From a virus, in the IMG/VR virus record IMGVR_UViG_3300042515_002525, positions 1-56,692 of that record: a DNA stretch of 56,692 nt; one strand, written 5' to 3'. The notes beneath the pieces were generated by a model. It did no database searches. It saw only the letters and a list, made by a program, of their open reading frames with translations, and had not been told where the DNA came from. Shown piece by piece: positions 44,254 to 53,086 of the stretch. Position 1 is the stretch's first letter. Each line of letters opens with the position of its first letter. Made by a program: the position numbers and the translations under genes.

Positions 44254-45727
44254 AGCAGTAAACTATTTCACCGATTCCTCCTTCGTCTACAATAAAACAC
44301 GACTGCCTTGATATATTATTGAGTCCCATTGCCTCGCTATGTTTGTCTCCTCGTACTGTTGTGCTCAGCATATAGTGCTCAAACTCAGCATACTCACGCA
44401 TCTCTAGATGGTGCTGATCTGCGGTCAGGAAAACCTTTTGAGTTACACCTATAAGTGTTTCTGGCTTACTCAAGAAGAGATTTGCTATATAGCTTTCTCT
44501 TGCCTTACCAGAAGAAGGAAGCCTTCCCTTGTACTCTGCGCTATAGCCGTGAGAGGCTACAAACAGAGTATTCTTTACTTTAAATAATCCATGGTCTGTT
44601 TGAAACACATCAAACTCTATTCTTTTTTCTGTCCTATAGTAGGCCTCGAGTGTTTTAAACAATACCCAGTCTCCAAAGTCGTTGTGATTTCCTTTAACGC
44701 TTTTGACTTTAACTTTCGGGAAAAGCGTCAGAAGTGTGTTGATTAGATATACGATGCTGTCGAAGGCGATAGTGAACTGCTCCTCCTTGATGCAATCGTG
44801 AACAAGCATAGTTCCCTTGGTAGTGAACCCTGCTCCTGTCGTATGGAGAATATCGCCCAATGAAGCAAGCACGCACTCATTAAGCCGATAAGATCTATTT
44901 TCAACAATTTTTCTGATTTCTTCTGCATAGTGTTTGATACATTCGGCGGCTTCTTTTGAGCTATATCCTTTGTCTCTGTAAGATTCTTTACTGTTTGTTT
45001 TTGCTCCAAAATGAACATCAGACAGACCAACAATAAGCGCTTTATCGTCAAAGCCTCTATGGTTGCTTTTTAGATATTGAACAGGCAAATAAGCAGGAGG
45101 TTCCCAATTCTCGATGAAATTGGCGAAGGGATCAAGCACTCCTTGCTGCAACTTATTCCATTTTTCTGCGGAACTTATCGTGTCTTTCCAGCTCTTTTTC
45201 TGGAACTCTTGATGTAGCTGGAATTTCTTTTTTTGTAGAAGATCTGAGGCAATCTCATCAACACCACGCTCCTGCAGCTGCTCATTGGTTATCGGCTCTG
45301 AGTCGTGAGTTACCTCAAGAACACGCAACACCTCTACTAGATAGTTTCTAGGAATAGCGTAATTCCTGGATATTTCATTGATGGTGTGCTTATTGTTATA
45401 CCAGTTTGAATAGTTTTCCTTGATGCCTCTGACAACATCACCGCTCAACACAACATTACTGTTGGCTGTTTTAAGATACATTACGTATGTATCATCGGCT
45501 TTGTTGTAGGTGTATTTCTCGGTAAATTTCAAACCTAGGGGTGTACCGTTATCGACGTGCCCTTTTTCCTCAGTCTTGTGTTGGGACTTGCCCATTTTTC
45601 TCAAGACTTCTTTATTAATTTCCACAACATCTTCCAGATCATACCCTTGACTCACAAGATATTTGGCAATTCCCTGTTTACGCTTTTTTAGCTTGATACA
45701 GTGCTGAATAAGGTCGGTTTTCTTCAT
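44234..45727 (-). CDS. Metallophosphoesterase with N-terminal helix-turn-helix
   Basis: 497 residues. Calcineurin-like phosphoesterase motifs in order: GLSDVHFG (about 227-234, D-x-H), ASLGDILHT (about 284-292, GD), VKGNHNDFGDW (about 340-350, GNH-D), FVASHGYSAEY (about 390-400), and FLTADQHHLEM (about 425-436). These form a two-metal site. The N-terminal 220 residues hold INEISRNYAIPRNYLVEVLR, a HTH-like helix pair. Phage homologues of this layout are related to nucleases such as SbcD/Mre11 or to the small subunit of archaeal DNA polymerase II; a DNA-processing role is likely but no partner ATPase (SbcC) is near. Confidence 0.8.
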   Translation of the reverse strand: MKKTDLIQHCIKLKKRKQGIAKYLVSQGYDLEDVVEINKEVLRKMGKSQHKTEEKGHVDNGTPLGLKFTEKYTYNKADDTYVMYLKTANSNVVLSGDVVRGIKENYSNWYNNKHTINEISRNYAIPRNYLVEVLRVLEVTHDSEPITNEQLQERGVDEIASDLLQKKKFQLHQEFQKKSWKDTISSAEKWNKLQQGVLDPFANFIENWEPPAYLPVQYLKSNHRGFDDKALIVGLSDVHFGAKTNSKESYRDKGYSSKEAAECIKHYAEEIRKIVENRSYRLNECVLASLGDILHTTGAGFTTKGTMLVHDCIKEEQFTIAFDSIVYLINTLLTLFPKVKVKSVKGNHNDFGDWVLFKTLEAYYRTEKRIEFDVFQTDHGLFKVKNTLFVASHGYSAEYKGRLPSSGKARESYIANLFLSKPETLIGVTQKVFLTADQHHLEMREYAEFEHYMLSTTVRGDKHSEAMGLNNISRQSCFIVDEGGIGEIVYCYGKRSH

Positions 45728-45892
45728 TTTTATTTTTTGTGAAACGAATGAGTTTTCTCAAAAAAAGCTGGATATTCTTTATTTTTAGCTATTTGTGTCT
45801 TGAACAGTCCTTGTACAAACTGAGTTTAGAATACAGATTTTGTTGAAATGCTCTATGACTGTACAAATAAATCGAAGCTAGGCAACAGCTTT
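45728..45892. other. 165-base intergenic region with TTGTACAA repeats
   Basis: Holds a palindromic TTGTACAA near 45809 and a related TGTACAAAT near 45862, both close to ACTG/CAGT sequence, and a TTTTTAGCTATTTG stretch. The minus-strand start side is AAAAAATAAAA before ATG 45727. Could be an operator-bearing promoter region for the phosphoesterase operon; no clear -35/-10 pair seen. Confidence 0.3.
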
Positions 45893-47422
45893 TTAGTTGT
45901 AACCCAATAAAAAGCTGAATGCTGCTGCTCCATCTCCTTGTGCCTCTATTTCAATCACAATACTTCCTGTCTGTCCAGGACCTACTCGACCTAAATCTCC
46001 ATAATTTTTTAAGGCTGACGGTAAGTAAGCAGGCAGCGGTTTAGTACTCGCTTGATTCAAAAACTCAAAGATTTTAACGCCATTCCATTTGAGGCGTACA
46101 AAGCTTCCGATACCAAATGCAGATATGTTGCTGGTAGGCAAAAACGCTATATATGGATACTTGTTTCCGTCAGCGTCTGCGCTCCCTATTCCAGGATTTG
46201 CTGCATCCACGTAATCGTTCCTATAGCAGACAACCAGAGTCATCTTGGAGTATTTGCCTGTTACTTCAAATGAGACATCTGTAGCTGAGGGTATAGTTGT
46301 ATTCTGTTCTACAATCCATTTCCCAGGCATACCACTGACTGCGTCGCCTATTCTTGAACTTGTGAAGTTCAAAGGACACAAATCGAGATTCGATATTAGT
46401 TTGCTTACTCCTAGTGTGGCTGTGCATGTGGTCCAGAAACTTGCAGGAGGAATTACAGAAGCTGTCCTACCTATTACTGTGTTTGATCCTCCTCCAGCAA
46501 TACCATTACTCAAGCCTCTAAGCCTTATCGAGTAGTTAGTATTGTCGGAAAGTCCTTCTATTTTTAATGGACTGGCTGTACTTGCCGGAATTCTTTCCGT
46601 CCAAGTATTACCTGCGTCAGTGCTGTATGCGTAGTTTGTCGCTGCAGGGTTCGCTCCTGCCGCTGCTGGAATGAAGCTGACTAATAGTTCTCCTGCGTCC
46701 GCAGCAGCAACACTACTTATGGTTGGTGCGTCCGGAGAAGGTATTGTGTACGCATAAACTGTATCTTGTGTAGGCAGTCCTTTATTTCCAAGAAAATCAA
46801 CTGCTCGGATTTTCACATTAAAAGTCATCCAAGGATGCAGCTGTGTTACGTATATTGGAGACGCAGTGCTGTCAATTCCTCTATGGTTCCATAGCTGCCC
46901 TCCGTCCAGACTATATTCGTAAGTTTTGATAGGAATACTTCCAGCTTTCGCAGGAACAAAGTTTATCATTATTGATGTGTATCCTCCTATTACGCTTGCG
47001 ATGGTAGGTGCAGCAGGTATGGCGACCACAGCCTCACGCCCAGTTATATCATACAGCTGCTCGGGACCAAGATCATCTAGAGCCTCCAGATCAGTGACGA
47101 GCTTCTTGACTTCGTACTTTAAAGACTCAAAGATCTCCGACAGAAGTTCTGGAGTTCTTGTCACAAGCTCTATAGAGTCTGTTCTGTAGTAAGAGCTGTC
47201 TTCAGAAGGAGAATCCTCAGAAAAATCTTCCAATTGAACAGGAGTACACACGGCGACAAAAGTATCCTCAAACAAGCCTTTCGCAAAATTTCTTGTTCGT
47301 TGATTGACAAAGATTTTGGAAGACATACCCTGAGGCTGCACAGCTTTAACAACCAACTTATAAGAAAAGATGTCAGGCAATTCAATGGTACTACTTTTAG
47401 ATAATTTTATGCTTTTTGCCAT
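45893..47422 (-). CDS. FN3-containing structural protein
   Basis: 509 residues. The N-terminal 125 are unique (SYKLVVKAVQPQGMSS, YEVKKLVTDLEALDDLGPEQ). Two FN3-type repeats follow at about 133-225 and 228-320, with APTISSV starts and NYSIRLRGLSNG-type ends. The C-terminal 180 residues form a beta-rich domain (GKWIVEQNTTIPSATDVSFE, GQTGSIVIEIEAQGDG). Probably a tail or baseplate-appendage protein; it differs from the 1643-residue array in having a distinct head. It is the first minus-strand gene beside the divergent plus-strand structural block. Confidence 0.65.
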   Translation of the reverse strand: MAKSIKLSKSSTIELPDIFSYKLVVKAVQPQGMSSKIFVNQRTRNFAKGLFEDTFVAVCTPVQLEDFSEDSPSEDSSYYRTDSIELVTRTPELLSEIFESLKYEVKKLVTDLEALDDLGPEQLYDITGREAVVAIPAAPTIASVIGGYTSIMINFVPAKAGSIPIKTYEYSLDGGQLWNHRGIDSTASPIYVTQLHPWMTFNVKIRAVDFLGNKGLPTQDTVYAYTIPSPDAPTISSVAAADAGELLVSFIPAAAGANPAATNYAYSTDAGNTWTERIPASTASPLKIEGLSDNTNYSIRLRGLSNGIAGGGSNTVIGRTASVIPPASFWTTCTATLGVSKLISNLDLCPLNFTSSRIGDAVSGMPGKWIVEQNTTIPSATDVSFEVTGKYSKMTLVVCYRNDYVDAANPGIGSADADGNKYPYIAFLPTSNISAFGIGSFVRLKWNGVKIFEFLNQASTKPLPAYLPSALKNYGDLGRVGPGQTGSIVIEIEAQGDGAAAFSFLLGYN

Positions 47423-47499
47423 TTGACTGTAAGAAAGTTGTTGCTAGGAGCTAGATATACTATACATTAAGCGGACATTACGGAAAAATCAATAAAATT
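47423..47499. promoter_or_regulatory. Divergent promoter region
   Basis: 77 bases between the minus-strand gene starting at 47422 and the plus-strand gene starting at 47500. It contains TATACTATACATT around 47456, which can serve as -10 on either strand (TATACT plus, TATAGT minus). No convincing -35. This is where transcription changes direction. Confidence 0.4.
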
Positions 47500-48099
47500 A
47501 TGACACCCACAGACAACATAGCAGGCTACAAAACAGGAGATCTAGTCGTCGGGAGTAGCGACCCAAGCAAGTCGGTCTATTCTGCTACAGGAGCGAAAAA
47601 CACTCAGTCAGGAGTTAGCCTGTATGGTAATCCTGAGGCTATTGCAGAGCAAGGTAAAGCGATCGTTACTTCTCTTATACGTAACGGAGGCAAAAGGCTA
47701 GTTACTCACGGTCAACCCAAAACCTCCAAGAAAAAGGGAGCTAAACAGAAAACATCAGACTCTTTTCAGTACTCGTTTTCCGAGTATATCCCGGAAGAAA
47801 CACAAACACCTCAACAAGAGGTTGAGGAAATTAGACTACAAACTATTCAGTTTGAAAACAGTTTTGGTAAAATTAAAGCCAAAGTAGAGCATGTCATAGA
47901 ACATAGTCTCGCGTTCCTCCTCATCTTCAGTGATGAGGACTCTGTTGTATTTGAGCCTAAAATTGGAGAGACGCTGCTTCTACATACGGCAGATAGGTAC
48001 ACATTCTCGGTATATTACCCAGGAGTTATTTTTGACTCGCCATCTGGACATAAAAGATTTATGATTTTGTTTAAAGTGCCCGAAGAAAATCAAGAATAA
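47500..48099 (+). CDS. Unknown protein upstream of portal
   Basis: 199 residues. N-terminal Gly/Ser-rich part (AGYKTGDLVVGSSDPSKSVY), a Lys-rich linker at about 70-85 (PKTSKKKGAKQKT) and a C-terminal beta-rich half (KVEHVIEHSLAFLLIFSDED, TLLLHTADRYTFSVYYPG). No family recognised. Position at the head of the portal operon suggests a head or neck protein. Confidence 0.55.
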   Translation: MTPTDNIAGYKTGDLVVGSSDPSKSVYSATGAKNTQSGVSLYGNPEAIAEQGKAIVTSLIRNGGKRLVTHGQPKTSKKKGAKQKTSDSFQYSFSEYIPEETQTPQQEVEEIRLQTIQFENSFGKIKAKVEHVIEHSLAFLLIFSDEDSVVFEPKIGETLLLHTADRYTFSVYYPGVIFDSPSGHKRFMILFKVPEENQE

Positions 48100-48102
48100 T
48101 TT

Positions 48103-48273
48103 ATGGAAAAACATGGCATGCTTACAGACGAATCGCTTAGCGATTTTGACAATACTAAGAAAGCAGAGTATTACGATGCAGAGGGATTCAAGGTAGCTGA
48201 TGAATCAAATAAACATAAGCTGACTCGCCCCGAAAAAATTGAAAATTTAAAAGAACAAAATCTTAATGATTAA
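48103..48273 (+). CDS. Small acidic protein before portal
   Basis: 56 residues, ATG 48103 to TAA 48271-48273: MEKHGMLTDESLSDFDN at the start, RPEKIENLKEQNLND at the end. Starts 3 bases after the preceding stop and overlaps the portal start by 8 bases, which supports translation. Function unknown; small acidic proteins next to portal can be scaffolding helpers. Confidence 0.55.
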   Translation: MEKHGMLTDESLSDFDNTKKAEYYDAEGFKVADESNKHKLTRPEKIENLKEQNLND

Positions 48274-50059
48274 CTCCGACGACCCTCAAAGTTACTTTAA
48301 TCTAGCTAATAGTGGTAGAGACCGCTATTCTAATCCTTTTTACAACATACCTCTTCAGTACCTTCCGATGAATATCGAAGGTATGCTTTTGTGGGCAGAG
48401 CATTTGCTTTTTAGAAACGGCTTTTATAAGCAAGCTCTGAATAGAATAGCTAACTATTTTATTACATCTTTGACTGTAGATTGTGATGATGAAGAGGCCA
48501 AAAAGAAGTACGTTGAAATTCTTGATAAGCTTCAATGGAAAAAAGTTTGCTCTAAAGCTGGCTTAAACCTGCTTGCTTACGGTAATGAGTTTGTAACTGT
48601 AAACCAAGGATTTTACAGATATCTTACTTGTCCTAGCTGTAAGAAAACTTCAAATATTGATAAACTTAACAATTTTGAGTTTAACAAAGGCAAGTATCTC
48701 ATGACTTGTTTGAAGTGCTCTTATAAAGGAGAGCATGAATGCGTTGATAAGCCTGCCAACGATGTCGAAAAAATTCATGTTGTTCATTGGCCAGCAAAAG
48801 AGATTCGTATCAGATACGAGGAGACTACAGGAGAAGCAGAATACTTTTGGGATATTCCTGGGCAATATTCTAAAAAAGTAATGACAAAGAACAATAAGTT
48901 CTATAGCAAAAAAACACCAAAGATCGTTTTTGAATGTGTCTTTAACAAGACAATGCTGGCGTTTAACTCAAAAAACTTTGTTCATCTAAAGCTTGATACT
49001 CCTAATACGTTGAGGACAGATGGAAAAGCCATACCTCCAAGCATGTTCATTTTTGAAGATTTCTTCATGCTTCAAACATTAAAGAGATATAATGAAGTTA
49101 TATGCTTTGAAGACATTGCTCCCTTCCGTGTAATTGCGATGGGAGATGCTTCTAACCCGGCAGCAAACCCTTTACTCAATCAGAATGGGGCTGTTTGGTC
49201 TAGCGCTGTCGACGAGATGATCGATGAACACCGTAGAGACCCTGGAGCTTATCATAAATTCGCATTTCCCCTAAACTATCAGCAGTTAGGTGGCGACGGT
49301 ACAAAGTTGGCACCTACGGAGCTAATGGAACAGGCAAAGAATAATATTCTAAATGCTCTCGACATCCCTATTGAGATGTTCCAGATGAATTTTCAGCAAC
49401 AAGCTGCTGGCCCAATGCTGCGTATGTTTGAAAATGCTTGGAGCGTAGTGCCGAGCAATTACAACATTCTGTTGAACCATATGGGCGAAGTAATCGGCAA
49501 TATCATGGGGCTTCCCAAAGCCAAGATATCGTTAATTCCGATTACATTCAGTGACGACATCGAAAGAAAGAGTGTTATTGGACAGCTTGTCTCTGCGAAC
49601 TCTATCGCCAGGTCTGAACTGCTCAAACTCTACAACTTCGATTACGAAGATCAGGTCAGGAAAAAGATGCAGGAAGATCGTACTGTACAAGAAATTCAAG
49701 AAGAAGAAATGGAAAAGCAGCAGATCTCGCAGGCGACTCAGCAGAACGTTATGCAGATGCTTCAGGGAAATCCACAGCAAGGAGGAGCCCCTGGAGGACA
49801 AATGCCTGCTCAGGGTGGTGGTGGAGGAGGCGTTACGCCGCAGGATGCTCTCGCACAGGCACAGCAGATAGCGCAGCAGCTATTCCCTCTCGACGCAGCT
49901 CAAAGAAGATCTCAGCTGCAGCAGATCAAGGCCACCGACCAGGACTTGTATGCTCAAGTAAAAGCTCAGCTAGAACAAATGACATCTCAATCAAAATCCC
50001 AAGGGTTAGCTGGAGCAAAACAGCAAGCTGCCGGAGGAGGTCAACAGCAACAACAATGA
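48266..50059 (+). CDS. Portal protein with zinc-ribbon insertion
   Basis: 597 residues. Forms the dodecameric DNA gate at the head vertex. Portal-like stretches: IPPSMFIFEDFFMLQTLKRYNEVI followed by APFRVIAMG (about 250-290); NNILNALDIPIEMFQMNFQQ (about 360-380); PMLRMFENAWSVVPSNYNILL; and the C-terminal helical stem. A CPSC...CLKC pair at about 121-152 forms a zinc-ribbon insertion. The C-terminal 110 residues are Gln/Gly-rich (QQGGAPGGQMPAQGGGG), probably disordered. ATG 48266 overlaps the small gene before it. Confidence 0.8.
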   Translation: MINSDDPQSYFNLANSGRDRYSNPFYNIPLQYLPMNIEGMLLWAEHLLFRNGFYKQALNRIANYFITSLTVDCDDEEAKKKYVEILDKLQWKKVCSKAGLNLLAYGNEFVTVNQGFYRYLTCPSCKKTSNIDKLNNFEFNKGKYLMTCLKCSYKGEHECVDKPANDVEKIHVVHWPAKEIRIRYEETTGEAEYFWDIPGQYSKKVMTKNNKFYSKKTPKIVFECVFNKTMLAFNSKNFVHLKLDTPNTLRTDGKAIPPSMFIFEDFFMLQTLKRYNEVICFEDIAPFRVIAMGDASNPAANPLLNQNGAVWSSAVDEMIDEHRRDPGAYHKFAFPLNYQQLGGDGTKLAPTELMEQAKNNILNALDIPIEMFQMNFQQQAAGPMLRMFENAWSVVPSNYNILLNHMGEVIGNIMGLPKAKISLIPITFSDDIERKSVIGQLVSANSIARSELLKLYNFDYEDQVRKKMQEDRTVQEIQEEEMEKQQISQATQQNVMQMLQGNPQQGGAPGGQMPAQGGGGGGVTPQDALAQAQQIAQQLFPLDAAQRRSQLQQIKATDQDLYAQVKAQLEQMTSQSKSQGLAGAKQQAAGGGQQQQQ

Positions 50060-50060
50060 T

Positions 50061-50429
50061 ATGGCAAACAAAGTATATACTTGTGTAGTTAGCGGTAAAA
50101 AAATACCGAAAGAAAGAATAGAAGCATTGAAAATGCTTGGCGTTCCAGAGAGTCGATGGACTTGTGTTGAACACGCTCTAGATATGCCAAGAAAAGGTAT
50201 CTATATGGGCGAGGTAGGTACCAGCGAGCTGAGAATAGTAAATAAAGTCTATGACGACTCTGTGCGCTCCGTTTTCAGAGGAAGTAAGAAGGAACACGTC
50301 GCTGACAGTGATGACGTTTCCGACGATAAAACCGATTACGATTCAAAAGAATTAAACTATTATATTTCTGACGAAGATCAGCCTGACCCTGCCGAAAAAG
50401 TCGAAATTATCAAGCGACAACAGCCTTGA
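50061..50429 (+). CDS. DksA-like zinc-finger protein
   Basis: 122 residues. YTCVVSGKKIPKERIEALKM followed by TCVEHA resembles the DksA/TraR C-terminal finger (C-x-x-C-G-x-x-I-x-x-x-R-L-x-A...C-x-x-C), with Ser and His replacing two Cys. The C-terminal half is acidic (SDDVSDDKTDYDSKEL). A host RNA-polymerase or virion-assembly role cannot be told apart. One base after the portal stop. Confidence 0.5.
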   Translation: MANKVYTCVVSGKKIPKERIEALKMLGVPESRWTCVEHALDMPRKGIYMGEVGTSELRIVNKVYDDSVRSVFRGSKKEHVADSDDVSDDKTDYDSKELNYYISDEDQPDPAEKVEIIKRQQP

Positions 50430-50436
50430 TTTGTCC

Positions 50437-50442
50437 TATAAT
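50437..50442 (+). promoter_or_regulatory. Candidate -10 box before the lysis cassette
   Basis: TATAAT in the 48-base gap between the DksA-like gene and ATG 50478. No -35 match at 16-18 bases. The gap is the longest inside the plus-strand block. Confidence 0.3.
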
Positions 50443-50477
50443 TATGTATAACATAACCCGGACCACTATTTCTAAAT

Positions 50478-51002
50478 ATGCCACCTCGAGACGAACATTC
50501 AATTCAAGCCATTTCTTTAGCAGTAGCTGAGTTGGAAAGTCAAAAAAGGCTGACTGACGCAGAAATAACTAACATCAAAATAAGGTTAGAGTCGTATATC
50601 TCCACAACCCAGGAACAGTTCAGAACCCTAGGAGCTACAGTTACAGAAATTCGCGACATGGCCAGAGACAATAAACATATTACTATAGGTGTGGACGGCA
50701 ATAACGGCCTAAAGGGTACCTTAGAAATCTTGGTTCGTGACGTTACCGCGATGATTAAAGAGTTTGAATTCCTTAGGCAGACTGCCCACAGCTATGTAGA
50801 GATGAAAACCTGGCTAATTAGACTTCTTATCACCTCGGTAGCTGCCATTATTTTTCAATTTGGTAGTGCTTTCTGGACAATGAATATGCAGACGACCAGA
50901 CAGGATAGTTTGAGAGAAGAAATGACAAAGGTTACTGCGTATATAAATAAACAGCAGCAGCTGCAGGAAGACTTCAAAACTAAGCCACAAGGAAAACCTT
51001 AA
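50478..51002 (+). CDS. Coiled-coil membrane protein, holin/antiholin-like
   Basis: 174 residues. N-terminal 50 residues are a coiled coil (LAVAELESQKRLTDAEITNI). A central segment (GNNGLKGTLEILVRDVTAMI) follows, then one membrane helix at about 112-133 (TWLIRLLITSVAAIIFQFGS) and a second coiled coil. This resembles XhlA-type lysis proteins with a coiled coil plus one helix. First gene of the lysis cassette. Confidence 0.5.
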   Translation: MPPRDEHSIQAISLAVAELESQKRLTDAEITNIKIRLESYISTTQEQFRTLGATVTEIRDMARDNKHITIGVDGNNGLKGTLEILVRDVTAMIKEFEFLRQTAHSYVEMKTWLIRLLITSVAAIIFQFGSAFWTMNMQTTRQDSLREEMTKVTAYINKQQQLQEDFKTKPQGKP

Positions 51003-51009
51003 TTAGATT

Positions 51010-51222
51010 ATGTTCAGACCCTTATTGATTGCGCTGCTGTTAAGTACTGCAAGTTGTGCAACACAACACAAGAAAGCTTCCGCACCAATCAATATTCCTA
51101 AGCCTCAAATAGCTAATATCAGAGAGCAATCTGCTGATAACATTAAAAAGCTAGACGACACACTAAACAGATTAGAGTCTAGAGCTGAAAAAATAAAATT
51201 GCTACTAAACTCTATTGAATGA
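51010..51222 (+). CDS. Small lipoprotein, o-spanin-like
   Basis: 70 residues. Signal peptide FRPLLIALLLSTASC with Cys17 as lipidation site (lipobox TAS-C, slightly non-standard). Mature part begins ATQHKKASAPINIPKP, Pro-rich, then a helix NIKKLDDTLNRLESRAEKI. A short Pro-containing lipoprotein fits an outer-membrane spanin (Rz1). The next gene is its possible inner-membrane partner. Confidence 0.6.
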   Translation: MFRPLLIALLLSTASCATQHKKASAPINIPKPQIANIREQSADNIKKLDDTLNRLESRAEKIKLLLNSIE

Positions 51223-51223
51223 T

Positions 51224-51751
51224 ATGAATAAGACGGCACTTTCTTTACTTGTTTACTTATCCCTGTGCTTCTTTGCTAGTGGTGCCGATAGTCAGATAAC
51301 TGCAGAGGTAAAGAAAAAGTTGCTCGCCGAGGTTGCGGGATTCCAACAAGACCTGTTGCAGGCAGACCAGCAGATATACAAACTGCAACAAGACAATAAT
51401 GCAATCATAGTTAAATTGCAAAATATGGAGTCTTGGGGATTGCTTCAACAAGAAGAAAAAGAAAGCTACTACCAGCAAGTATTGGAAGCTGAGAATAACT
51501 GGGCCGAGGCAAAAGCAACTATAGATCTAGAAAAAATGAAACAAAAACAATTGGCGGATAAATATGACAGAATTAAGCGGATCTTTTGTTTGCTCGCTGG
51601 ATCGTGTGCCGCTCTTTTGTTTCTAAAGTTCGAAAAGCTACTTCAACCTATTTTAACCTCGTTAGCAGGTCCTTGGGTACTTCTGACTCCTTTCATTGGT
51701 GTGTCTGTGTGCTTTTCAGTAGGTTATGGTGTAGCATATTTCTTTTTATAA
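51224..51751 (+). CDS. Inner-membrane coiled-coil protein, i-spanin-like
   Basis: 175 residues from ATG 51224; an in-frame TTG at 51215 overlaps the lipoprotein stop and is less likely. Signal-like N-terminus (ALSLLVYLSLCFFASG), then a coiled coil at about 25-115 (LQADQQIYKLQQDNNAI; KMKQKQLADKYDRIKR), and two membrane helices at about 118-133 and 142-170. The C-terminal location of the helices is unusual for Rz. It could span inner membrane and periplasm with the lipoprotein. Confidence 0.45.
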   Translation: MNKTALSLLVYLSLCFFASGADSQITAEVKKKLLAEVAGFQQDLLQADQQIYKLQQDNNAIIVKLQNMESWGLLQQEEKESYYQQVLEAENNWAEAKATIDLEKMKQKQLADKYDRIKRIFCLLAGSCAALLFLKFEKLLQPILTSLAGPWVLLTPFIGVSVCFSVGYGVAYFFL

Positions 51752-51754
51752 AGT

Positions 51755-52180
51755 ATGATAAATCAAATTAAAAATATTTATAGTAATGCTGCTGCTTTTT
51801 TACAGCAAGGTGTAGCTCCACCAAATACCCCTCCAGAACAGCAGAAAGCGCTAGAGTCTATAAACCATCTAGCTTCAAAAAAGTTTTTTATAACTATGTC
51901 TGCTTTCCTGATTTTAGGGATAGCTTTCTGTGTAAATATGGTTTTGCTGTACAATATGGACAGTCACCCAAATTTACTTCCTTCTTATGTGGTTATCTTT
52001 TCTAAGACCATAGAAGTTTTTGCCGCTATTATGGCTGTTTATCTTGGAGGACAAGCTGTGGTCGACTTAAAATATAACAGTTCTAGCAATGCTAGTATTT
52101 CTGAGAACATTCAAAAGACAGAAATACAGCAGACCACAAGCATAGCTATAGAAAAAGAAGAGGACTACTCTTTAGATTAA
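51755..52180 (+). CDS. Two-helix holin-like membrane protein
   Basis: 141 residues. Helices at about 45-68 (FFITMSAFLILGIAFCVNMV) and 80-103 (VVIFSKTIEVFAAIMAVYLG). N-terminus is Pro-rich (QQGVAPPNTPPEQQK), C-terminus charged (AIEKEEDYSLD). It lies 1 base upstream of the lysozyme, the usual holin position. Confidence 0.55.
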   Translation: MINQIKNIYSNAAAFLQQGVAPPNTPPEQQKALESINHLASKKFFITMSAFLILGIAFCVNMVLLYNMDSHPNLLPSYVVIFSKTIEVFAAIMAVYLGGQAVVDLKYNSSSNASISENIQKTEIQQTTSIAIEKEEDYSLD

Positions 52181-52181
52181 T

Positions 52182-52784
52182 ATGAAAATCAATAAAGAAG
52201 GCGAGCTATTCATTATCGAAGAAGAAACAGGAGGACGTGCCTATTATGAGGATGTCTATGAGAATACCTTTATATGGCCTGGAGGATTTAGCGGCTGCAC
52301 GGCCATGGTAGGCGTCGATATAGGCTACTATAGCGAGCAAGACATTTCGCTTATGTTTAAGTCTATAGTCAGTGCCGATGAACTAGCCCTGATTCAAAAA
52401 GGTAGAGGACTGACCGGGTTAAAAGCAAAAGAATATCTGCCGAACTTAAAGAAGATTATTCTTACCTGGGAAGAGGCTATTTCTGTATTTAAAGCAGTTA
52501 CATTGCCTAAATTTTGTGGACTCACAGCTAGAGTATTTCCTGGCGCAGACGATCTTTGTGAGGACGCTCAGGCAGCCTTATTATCTCTTGTCTTTAACAG
52601 AGGAACATCTGTAAGAGGCGAATCTAGAAAAGAAATGGCTGAGATTAAAAAGCTGGTGCCATCTAAAGACTATGAAGGCATAGCCAAGCAGATAAAGAGC
52701 ATGAAGCGGCTATGGGCGAAAGGCTCAGGCCTTCTAGGCAGACGAGACAGAGAAGCTGCGCTAGTGCTAAAGTGTACTAGCTAG
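52182..52784 (+). CDS. Endolysin (lysozyme/pesticin-type muramidase)
   Basis: 200 residues. IEEETGGRAYYEDV (about 11-25) provides the catalytic Glu-x8-Asp region; WPGGFSGCTAMVGVDIGYYS (about 31-50) is the substrate-cleft Gly-rich loop of T4-type/pesticin lysozymes, where GVTIGxGYD is common. DAQAALLSLVFNRGTSVRG (about 127-145) matches the q-x-AL-x-SL-x-YNRG motif. Length is normal. It hydrolyses the N-acetylmuramic acid to N-acetylglucosamine bond of peptidoglycan at lysis. No signal peptide, so a holin is needed. Its end overlaps the convergent minus-strand gene by 4 bases. Confidence 0.82.
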   Translation: MKINKEGELFIIEEETGGRAYYEDVYENTFIWPGGFSGCTAMVGVDIGYYSEQDISLMFKSIVSADELALIQKGRGLTGLKAKEYLPNLKKIILTWEEAISVFKAVTLPKFCGLTARVFPGADDLCEDAQAALLSLVFNRGTSVRGESRKEMAEIKKLVPSKDYEGIAKQIKSMKRLWAKGSGLLGRRDREAALVLKCTS

Positions 52785-53080
52785 AACTTGTCGTCGTCGG
52801 AGTCGTCATCCAGGTCTTCGTCGACATGTTCTATAATTCTATGGTTTTCTTCCTCGTCTCTCAGCGCAGTATTTTGCATATGCTGCAGCGCTGCGGTGAC
52901 ATGCATGTTTGCAAAGTTAGTTAATCCCAGTCTTATGACTGCGTTGTCGTAAGACTCGTGAGCATACAGATCTCCTTGCTCGTTACACACCAAAAGCAGA
53001 TACCCTCGCGTGTATTCTTCTAGCTGCAATAGAAAGCTGTGAGGTATTTCAAATCCTTCCTGGTTGTTGTTTTCTTGCAT
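52781..53080 (-). CDS. Small acidic unknown protein
   Basis: 99 residues from ATG 53080. A TTG at 53101 opens the frame but abuts the terminator of the upstream gene, so ATG is preferred. It has EGFEIPHSFLLQLEEYTRGY, LLLVCNEQGDLYAHES and a very acidic end (HVDEDLDDDSDDDKF). TATAAT lies 6 bases before ATG. No family recognised. Convergent with the lysozyme gene. Confidence 0.5.
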   Translation of the reverse strand: MQENNNQEGFEIPHSFLLQLEEYTRGYLLLVCNEQGDLYAHESYDNAVIRLGLTNFANMHVTAALQHMQNTALRDEEENHRIIEHVDEDLDDDSDDDKF

Positions 53081-53086
53081 ATACTT

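Noticed and set aside
51215-51223. TTG start for the i-spanin-like gene
   Set aside because: ATG three codons later gives a better signal sequence and avoids overlap with the lipoprotein stop.
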